A DNA stretch of 64,000 nt from CAWBBA01 sp963729795. Lineage in GTDB: Bacteria; Desulfobacterota; Desulfomonilia; Desulfomonilales; Desulfomonilaceae. The notes beneath the pieces were generated by a model. It was not told the origin of the DNA. It did not search any database and saw only the letters and a list, made by a program, of their open reading frames with translations. The position numbers and the translations under genes are program-made. Shown piece after piece: positions 57,806 through 64,000 of the stretch (positions are counted from its first letter, which is position 1; the number at the start of each line of letters is the position of its first letter). The stretch lies in the NCBI GenBank assembly GCA_963729795.1, contig CAVSPC010000040.1, forward strand, positions 62,001-126,000. The letters run 5' to 3'.

Positions 57806-57822
57806 CAATAAAGCACCAAGGA

Positions 57823-57856
57823 TTTCTTCGGACTGCCTGCAGGCGGTCCGAAGAAA
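57823..57856 (+). terminator. Strong hairpin after the ankyrin gene
   Basis: TTTCTTCGGAC and GTCCGAAGAAA pair around an inner GCC-TGCA-GGC with one mismatch. It lies 18 bases after the stop codon. A long T-run is absent, so it may act as an mRNA-end or factor-dependent terminator. Confidence 0.6.
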
Positions 57857-57927
57857 CAATGGGACCAATGTGGCCTTACATCCTGATCGAGGACCAGAAA
57901 TGATTCCAAGAATGAAAGGAGCAAGAT

Positions 57928-58260
57928 ATGGAAACAACGAGTAAGCACAAAAGCGAGAACTTGAAAGATTTCTCCAGCATCCACAAAGCGAAAAATGGCC
58001 GATACTCTGCGGAGCGAACCGCGCATCGCCCATCCGACGAACAGGCGGCTCATCTGCATGCCGTCATTGCACAATCCATTTCCGATTCCCAGCTCGAAAT
58101 CGGACGGTGGATTCTTGACAACGTGTTCGACGGGGACGTGAGGGCTGCCTTGTCAGGAAGATCTCAACATACCGGCATCAGCAGCTCTCAAAAGTCTGGC
58201 GGAAGACCGCGACGGGACAGACTCATGGCCCGCAGAAGCATGCGAGGCCGCAGGAGGTAA
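57928..58260 (+). CDS. Unknown basic protein sharing a domain with the split ankyrin gene; probable frameshift
   Basis: The 110-residue frame contains SQLEIGRWILDNVFDGDVRAALSG, which aligns with SFEVGDHVINTVFKECRDFLSG at 59532-59603 in the ankyrin gene. After this the sequence turns arginine-rich and unlike protein. Dropping one G of the GG at 58156-58157 continues it as EDLNIPASAALKSLAED to a stop at 58355-58357 (142 residues), consistent with the single-base pattern elsewhere. AAAGGAG precedes the ATG. Function unknown; perhaps a regulator family of this element. Confidence 0.5.
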   Translation: METTSKHKSENLKDFSSIHKAKNGRYSAERTAHRPSDEQAAHLHAVIAQSISDSQLEIGRWILDNVFDGDVRAALSGRSQHTGISSSQKSGGRPRRDRLMARRSMRGRRR

Positions 58261-58629
58261 GAAAAAGGAAGAAGCCCACACGTTCCGAGTCGCCAAACAC
58301 AGGCGTGTGGGCTCGCCGAGCACAAGACCCGATTCACCAAGCTCACGGGGAGCCTGATGAAGCCTCGGCACGGATGAGTTCATTCTATCAGTTCTTTACA
58401 CAAAATCCACGACAAAGAACTGCCGGACTTCTCCCTGCATAAGGCTTCCTCGGCTCCCCAGACAGCGATCACTTCATGGACCTCCGCGGCACGTTTCAGT
58501 GCCCGGTTGGTCTAGGCAATCCCATGCGGGAACAACCTGCTGGCGAAAAACCGCAGGGTTTCTCCGAAGCACAACGCAACGAATCCCAAAAGGCCTCCAG
58601 GAGGGGCCACTTAAGAAAGGAAGCAGACA

Positions 58630-61600
58630 ATGACGGATAGAGAAGACATTAGAGAACGTCACATCAAAGGCAGAATGGACGAAGTCGAACAGCTCTTCGA
58701 GGCGATGGGAAAAGGGGCCGTTGCCCAAGTGGAAAAGCTGTTGGCGCGTGGCGTCTCCCCGGATTGCAGAGACAACGAAGGCAAAACGGCCCTCATGAGG
58801 GCTGCGGAAGACGGAAACCCCGCATTGGTAGCGGTACTCATTCGCCATGGAGCGAATGTGAACGCTCTGGACGCCGATGGCGAGACGGCTCTTATGAAGG
58901 CAGTGGCGGGCAATCACCCCGAAATCGCTAAGCTCCTAATTTCGTACGGAGCGGATCTGAACATTAAGAATAACGAGGGCATGACCGCCTCGGAAATCGC
59001 GGATGTCTTGGAAGTTAGTGACGTGATCACTTTCCCCGCTGCACAGCAGGCCATTTCTTCGAGTCGGACGGATACGTCAGGAGACCCCGATGATGAAGGT
59101 CCCACAACGCATGGCCCCGCTGGTGCTTCACTTCCGGTTGCGGCTGCGGCGGCACCTTCCCATGAGCCCTCTCCGTATGTCCCGGAGGTTGATTTGGAGT
59201 CACTCCCCGAATTGGAAAGGTCTCCGTACTTCAATACTCAGGCGGCACTTGAAGACGCAGAAGCAGCGTCGCAACAGGAGGCCCTGGAACCATCCCGGGA
59301 CGATGGGGCTGAACCCGCAGCGGAATCATCCGGTGCGGGCGAACAGGCCGAGAGCGACGTTTGGAGCGCCATAAACAGCCAACATGGCGACCTCGTTGAA
59401 AGGGAGACAAAAGGCGCATCAGCAGTACCAGGCACATTCCCTGGCCTCGATGAGGAGAGAATCGAATTTGACGCTTTGGACAACAAACAAGTCCGAGACA
59501 TCAATGAAAAGATCAAGAAGGTTCTCGACAAGGCCAGTTTTGAAGTTGGTGACCACGTCATAAATACGGTTTTCAAAGAGTGCCGCGACTTCTTGTCAGG
59601 GATAAGGTGAACGAAATCTTGTAGATGAGTATGAGAAAATAATGGTATCCGGTCCCCAAACGGTATACATGGCGTTTGCGAGACGATGTTTACCGAAGGA
59701 GGACCGGTGATGGATACGGGTATAGAGCGAATGAACGTCCTGGTCAACGAAATTGTTGGCTTCGTGCTGGGTCCCGCTCAGGACATGGAGATCGGTGAGG
59801 TTGAGAGGGGCCTGTTGAAACTGGTGATGAGGGTGGGAAGAGAAGGGCTGGTTTGCTATCTCGAAGAAAAGGGGACCGGTCGTCAGGGAAACGAGATTGT
59901 CGCCGCTAGCGGGGAACGACTCCCCTACGTGCGTGACAGGAAATGCCTGTACAGATCCATCTTCGGACCCATTGAGATCAAACGGGCCTATTACCACGCG
60001 ACAGGGAGTCCCGGAGTATTTCCGCTGGACAGCGAGATAAATCTTCCCGAGAAGGGGTATTCCTATCTACTCGAGGAGATTTCTTCAAAACTTGCGGTGA
60101 ATGGGAGTTACGAGAAGGCGTGCGAAGTTGTCGGTGATATTTTTCCTTTGAATCTCCCTATCCGATCGCTGGAGCGAATAGTGGGGGACGTCCGTGAGGA
60201 TGTCGTCCGGTATTATGACCAGAAGCCCACGCCTGAATCTTCAGAACAAGCCGTCATAACCGTGGCCACGATAGACAGAAAGGGCGTGGTGATCCGGAAG
60301 CCTCCGTCTGAAGAAGCGGCTGCCAAAGCTGCTCCGTCAGATCCCGACAAGCCAGGGAAGAAGAAAATGAGCACGGTTACATCCGCGTACAACATCAAAC
60401 GTCACCGGAGAACTGCCTACCAGGTTGGCAGAGAAATCAACGAGGAAGAGCCCTTACCCGATAAACCCAAACCCGAGGCCAAGGAAGTGTGGGGAAGTGT
60501 AATCGAGACTGTGGAGCAAGGCATCTTTCGCCTGAAACAAGCGGTGGACAAGAGACTCAAAGCGACCCAAGAACTGGTCTGCATTTTGGATGGCGAGCGA
60601 GGCTTGTGGCGCTTGGTCTACAAGTATTTTCCCACGGCTTTCTTCGTGCTCGACATTTTCCATGTCTTGGAACATCTTGCCGAGGCGGCTCACTGCTTTT
60701 ATGAGGAAAAGACTCCTGAGGCACGGAAATTTGTGACGGAGCGATTGAAAATGCTCCTGACCGGCCAGGTTGGTCGGCTCATTGGTGGGTTGAAGCAAAT
60801 CGTCTCGAAGAGAAAGCTTTCCAAGGGCCAGAAGTACCGGCTCAACAAGGTCATCGGCTATCTGGAACGAAACAAGAAGCATATGCGATACGATGTGTGT
60901 CTGGAGAAAGGCTATCCGATCGGAAGCGGTGTCATCGAGGGGGCGTGCCGCAATCTGATCAATGACAGACTGGAACTTACTGGAATGAGGTGGATACTGC
61001 AAGGAGCTGAAAGTGTCATAAGGCTCAGGGCGGTCTTCATCAACAAGGACTGGGCCGACTTCTGGAGCTTCCGCAGAAGATCAGAGAGGGAGCGGCTCTA
61101 TGGGACATCCAAAGCGGGAGGTGCCGAGCTGTACGGACAGGAACTCCCCCAGGCTGCCTGAGAGGGTGACACGAAGTAGTTGCACTCGTTTTCAAAGGCA
61201 GCTATATGGCCGTGTTAAAGCCGAGATCACAGGAAAACAAGCGGTGGCGAAAGCTTAAGAAACATCCCGATTGGGTTATTGATCCGCGGCGATTGACTGA
61301 GTTGACCGGGGGGTGTGCTGTCCGGCGGCTCTGCCTAGCAGAAGGTAAAGATGTTTCGCACTTCACTATCTCCCATTTCATAGAGCTTTACTACGCTAAG
61401 GATCTGAAGATGATCCTGACGTTGGCGGAAGAAGCGAGCACGAATAAGTATACCGTTCGTCAACTCAAGAAAGCTGTTGACGATCTCAGGGAACATAAAG
61501 ATGACCACGATCCTGGCAAGGAAATCATCAGGACTCTGGATCAAGCGGTTCCAATACTGGAAGATCCTGACCTCATGGATCTCTGCACCGACAAGGACCG

Positions 61601-61736
61601 GGTGCTCGTAGAATTGAGCAAGTCGCAGCGCAAGAGGATAAGGGCTTTGCTCAAGGCGCGTAAGCCTGCCTTGGATGAGTCGAAAAAAGTCATGGATAAC
61701 TTGGAGAGGATTCTTTCCGATCTGGAGACCGAATAG
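58630..61736 (+). pseudogene. Ankyrin protein with a C-terminal helical domain, split by an ISKra4-type element
   Basis: The 5' part (58630-59610, 326 residues) has three ankyrin repeats (TALMRAAEDGNPALVAVLI and relatives), an acidic low-complexity linker, and the start of a helical domain. The 3' part (61206-61736) continues that domain (KKHPDWVIDPRRLTELTGG, FTISHFIELYYAKDLKMILTLAEEA, YTVRQLKKAVDDL). The transposase gene lies between them. The domain is also present, at least in part, in the protein at 57928. As read, the ankyrin half ends at GIR and the second half would need its own start at 61206. Confidence 0.6.
59710..61161 (+). CDS. ISKra4-family transposase
   Basis: A 483-residue transposase with the N-terminal pattern LPYVRDRKCLYRSIFGPIEIKRAYY and catalytic core segments VATIDRKGVVIRKP, ELVCILDGERGLWRLVYKYFPTAFFVLDIFHVLEHL and PIGSGVIEGACRNLINDRLELTGMRW. 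It appears complete. The ATG at 59710 has AAGGAGG at a good distance. The element's terminal repeats could not be assigned, but it lies between the two halves of the ankyrin gene. Confidence 0.85.
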   Translation: MDTGIERMNVLVNEIVGFVLGPAQDMEIGEVERGLLKLVMRVGREGLVCYLEEKGTGRQGNEIVAASGERLPYVRDRKCLYRSIFGPIEIKRAYYHATGSPGVFPLDSEINLPEKGYSYLLEEISSKLAVNGSYEKACEVVGDIFPLNLPIRSLERIVGDVREDVVRYYDQKPTPESSEQAVITVATIDRKGVVIRKPPSEEAAAKAAPSDPDKPGKKKMSTVTSAYNIKRHRRTAYQVGREINEEEPLPDKPKPEAKEVWGSVIETVEQGIFRLKQAVDKRLKATQELVCILDGERGLWRLVYKYFPTAFFVLDIFHVLEHLAEAAHCFYEEKTPEARKFVTERLKMLLTGQVGRLIGGLKQIVSKRKLSKGQKYRLNKVIGYLERNKKHMRYDVCLEKGYPIGSGVIEGACRNLINDRLELTGMRWILQGAESVIRLRAVFINKDWADFWSFRRRSERERLYGTSKAGGAELYGQELPQAA

Positions 61737-62001
61737 TCCCTCAGTAACACACTAACCAGATTCGTGTAATTCCCCGGACGACCGGGAGATTTTCGACGAC
61801 TTCTTCGGTACACCTGGAGGTGATGTTTCGTGACTGCGGAATCACCTCCAGATGGGCACGGGATAGCTGCGGCCACACGCCTGCTTGCTGAAGATCAGCA
61901 CAGGTTTAGGAAATGCCGGTGTCTTCGACTCAGTAAATGGTGCGGTCAATCAACATCAACAATTATCAACCAACAACCGACACATACAAGGAGTTCCGCC
62001 A

Positions 62002-63078
62002 ATGAAAGAGATCATGATGTCATTGCTGAAGAAAGCGAAAGACGGAGATCTGGGTGAAGAAATAAGCAAGGTGAAGGTTCTCGGCCTTCCGGGGCTAACG
62101 TGGTTCTCTCGTTCCGAGTTCAAGAAGGCAGAAAAGAAACTCAGGAAGGCGCTTGCCAAGGCTGAGAAAATAGGCGGCCTCGATCATCCGGCAACAGCCC
62201 TTTTCAATTATTTCCTTGGTGATGCGTACATGCGCCATGGTCGTCCTGCTTCGGCCGAAACCCATCTGCTGAGGGCGATGGAGATATGGGCAAACACCGA
62301 TACTGACAATTACAGAGGAATTATTCATAAGCTTCTTGATCTGGCGCAAGTCTACGGAGAATCAGGACAGATGAGCGATTCGGAGAGACTGGGACAAACC
62401 ATTGTGGATTCTGTCAAGAAGCATCTGAGCGAAGGAGACTCGCTCATCGTGAGCGCTCTCACCGATCTGGCTGTCGTTTTTCAAATTCAAGGGAAGCCGT
62501 CGGAGGCGAAAGACCTCCTTCATGAAGCCTTGCGCCAGAGCGAGCAGAATGCGGAGACCTTGTCTCGCTTTGGCCCCCGCGTTCTCATGAATCTTGCCAG
62601 TGTAAGCACCGCTCGTCGCGAATTCCTTCAGGCTGAGCTTTACCTCGACCGCGCGTTGGACATAGCGGAAGCCGCCGAGAACAGAGATGCGGGGCATGTC
62701 CTGGAAATCCTCTGCAACAAAGCCAAGGTGTGTGCGGCGTTGGGCAAGTCGGCAGAGCTTGTGGACGCCGTCAATAGAATCCAAATAGTCTATGAAGCGG
62801 CCTGGAAATCCGAACCGGAGATGGTGGTTCCTCTCATGCTTGACCTAGTCAGGCTGTTGGGGGGCTTCGGGCGAAAGGACACTGCTGAGGAGATCTTCCA
62901 GACTTTGGCGAACGACACTGTCGCCGTGGTGAACGAAGGAAACGAGGCGAAGAGCCTACCTGTCATCGACGCTTGGTTGCGAGATTTCAAGCGCAAAGGG
63001 CCTAATCCAACTATTGGGGAGCTAATGAGCAAGAGTGTGGCCAGCTTGGAAGAATATTTCGGGCGAATGACCGAGTAA
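62002..63078 (+). CDS. Tetratricopeptide-repeat protein of the right arm
   Basis: A 358-residue protein of TPR-like helical repeats (EKKLRKALAKAEKIGGLDHPATALFNYFLGDAY, VSALTDLAVVFQIQGKPSEAKDLL, RVLMNLASVSTARREFLQAEL). The ATG at 62002 is chosen because AAGGAG lies nine bases upstream; a longer frame starts at 61885. It lies beside the ankyrin genes, so the right arm encodes several repeat-type binding proteins. Function unknown. Confidence 0.75.
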   Translation: MKEIMMSLLKKAKDGDLGEEISKVKVLGLPGLTWFSRSEFKKAEKKLRKALAKAEKIGGLDHPATALFNYFLGDAYMRHGRPASAETHLLRAMEIWANTDTDNYRGIIHKLLDLAQVYGESGQMSDSERLGQTIVDSVKKHLSEGDSLIVSALTDLAVVFQIQGKPSEAKDLLHEALRQSEQNAETLSRFGPRVLMNLASVSTARREFLQAELYLDRALDIAEAAENRDAGHVLEILCNKAKVCAALGKSAELVDAVNRIQIVYEAAWKSEPEMVVPLMLDLVRLLGGFGRKDTAEEIFQTLANDTVAVVNEGNEAKSLPVIDAWLRDFKRKGPNPTIGELMSKSVASLEEYFGRMTE

Positions 63079-63161
63079 TCACTTCTATAGGTGACACGGT
63101 GATGAGATCTCGCACTATTCACGAGCATTAGGGCGAGACCAAATTCCAAAGGAACGGACCT

Positions 63162-63506
63162 ATGAACCCCCGCGCCACAGTTGCGTTTGACCAGAGAGAC
63201 GTAAACCTGGAATGCCTCCTGAGTCCGCAGGAAGTGGCAGGGTTGCTCCAAGTTAGCGTCAAAACCGTGCATAAGCTCGTCCGTGAGAAGAGGCTCTCTT
63301 GCGTCCAGGTCACCTCCCGAGGACGTCGGTTCACCCCCGAGCAAGTCCAAGAGTATATCCGCTCCCAGAGCACGGAAGTACGACGCGTTGACAAGAAAGA
63401 CCCTCGGCTCGTACAATCGCCCCCCAAGAAAGGGGGAATTGAACGGAAATCAACTGGGGAGATTGGGACGGATCTCGTGAAGGAGATTCGTTCATTATGT
63501 CGGTAG
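63162..63506 (+). CDS. Excisionase-type DNA-binding protein at the right edge
   Basis: A 114-residue helix-turn-helix protein (LLSPQEVAGLLQVSVKTVHKLVREKRLSCVQV, then RRFTPEQVQEYIRS) homologous in layout to the excisionase at 27318, including a charged tail ending in a similar GDLxxEx-like segment (IGTDLVKEIRSL). It overlaps the next gene by ten bases, exactly as in the left module. Confidence 0.75.
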   Translation: MNPRATVAFDQRDVNLECLLSPQEVAGLLQVSVKTVHKLVREKRLSCVQVTSRGRRFTPEQVQEYIRSQSTEVRRVDKKDPRLVQSPPKKGGIERKSTGEIGTDLVKEIRSLCR

Positions 63507-64000
63507 AAAAGCGAAAAACAGGGTTCTTCCTCCTGATCCGGCCTTTTGGAGACAGGTTGATCGGAGTGAAGACCACAGCCCGGACCAAATCTCGGGCCAA
63601 GGAAATCGAGATGGCCATACTCACGGCTTGCCGTTCCAGTGACTACCGAGGGCTTGACCCTGAAAGCCGCGAAGTATGCGTCCGCATGTTTCACAACCAG
63701 GGATGGGAAATCTCAGGAGACCTTCGTCCGGAGGAGCCCGTGAGAGATGAGCTGACCCTCTGGCGGGCTACAGAGATCTTCCTCAATTATCCGACGATTC
63801 GAAATTCAAAGTCAAAAGATCGTTACGTGTATTGTCTCCGTCACCTGGTCAGAAAGATGGGCAAAGAAAAGCCTCTGAGAGATCTGTGGGCTCCGGACAT
63901 TAGGTTTTACCAGGCCGAACGACTGTCAGAGGGCGCTAGTCCCCCAACCGTGAACTGGGAGACATCGACTTTGAGCCGACTCTTCGGCGTGATGATTGAG
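63497..64000 (+). CDS. Tyrosine-recombinase integrase, N-terminal part (runs off the window)
   Basis: The first 168 residues of a second integrase. Its arm-binding and core N-terminal regions (LRPFGDRLIGVKTTA-like start, then SREVCVRMFHNQGWEISGDL and LTLWRATEIFLNYP) align with the left integrase, whose matching stretch is EWVVRTFQ/NQGWKLPPDL. The catalytic domain lies beyond position 64000. It reads outward to the right, mirror-like to the left module. Confidence 0.78.
   Translation, partial: MSVEKRKTGFFLLIRPFGDRLIGVKTTARTKSRAKEIEMAILTACRSSDYRGLDPESREVCVRMFHNQGWEISGDLRPEEPVRDELTLWRATEIFLNYPTIRNSKSKDRYVYCLRHLVRKMGKEKPLRDLWAPDIRFYQAERLSEGASPPTVNWETSTLSRLFGVMIE

Noticed and set aside
59606..61205. 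Exact ends and target duplication of the ISKra4 element
   Set aside because: Several end alignments were tried between the two gene halves and none gave convincing inverted repeats, so no boundary is claimed.

Overview
The window looks like the chromosome of a strictly anaerobic bacterium, most likely a Desulfobacterota-type sulfate reducer or syntroph. The main reason is a benzylsuccinate-synthase-type glycyl-radical operon (activase, small Fe-S subunits, large radical subunit, MoxR ATPase, VWA protein). Nearby lie MoaD/MoeB-like sulfur-carrier genes and a dienoyl-CoA-reductase-like flavoenzyme. The assignment to a phylum is inference; no rRNA or core marker is present.

Layout. Positions 1-7.25 kb hold the bss-like operon. 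From 7.4 to 15.5 kb there are small redox and housekeeping-like genes: a PPOX protein, a MoaD/unknown/ThiF trio, an indel-riddled flavin oxidoreductase, TPR and DUF4037 proteins and an epimerase. From 15.8 to 19.6 kb two genes are split cleanly by an IS1182-family element and by a related 205-bp non-autonomous element, both with CTAG target duplications; a truncated IS1380 transposase follows. From 19.6 to 26 kb is a decayed replicon-like island (defective family-A DNA polymerase, winged-helix replication-type protein, IS91 element with its tyrosine recombinase), ending at a 3' remnant of tRNA-Pro(CGG).

From 26.05 kb to the end is an integrated plasmid- or phage-like element. Its left edge carries xis and int genes reading outward to the left, and its right edge carries a homologous xis/int pair reading outward to the right. 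The left arm (27.6-32.8 kb) is a leftward run of small unknown genes plus an antirepressor; four of them share a three-hairpin leader. The replication core (33.5-38.3 kb) has an AT-rich region with many CTGTC/GACAG motifs, a DUF123 protein, a primase-helicase and a sigma factor. A variable region (38.8-45.9 kb) has a methyltransferase, a polymerase fragment and a large PD-(D/E)XK protein. A DNA-metabolism block (46-54.1 kb) has a SNF2 helicase, an N6-adenine-type methyltransferase, a Cas4/RecB-like nuclease, an annealing-type protein and three tiny membrane proteins, and is interrupted by an IS1634 element. The right arm (55.3-63.1 kb) has an XRE-HTH/DnaB-N fusion, ankyrin and TPR proteins, and an ISKra4 element that splits an ankyrin gene.

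A striking pattern runs across all regions: many genes are broken by one extra base, and removing that base restores a family-length protein. This suggests insertion-type sequencing error at least as much as real decay, so frameshifted genes are described both as read and as restored.
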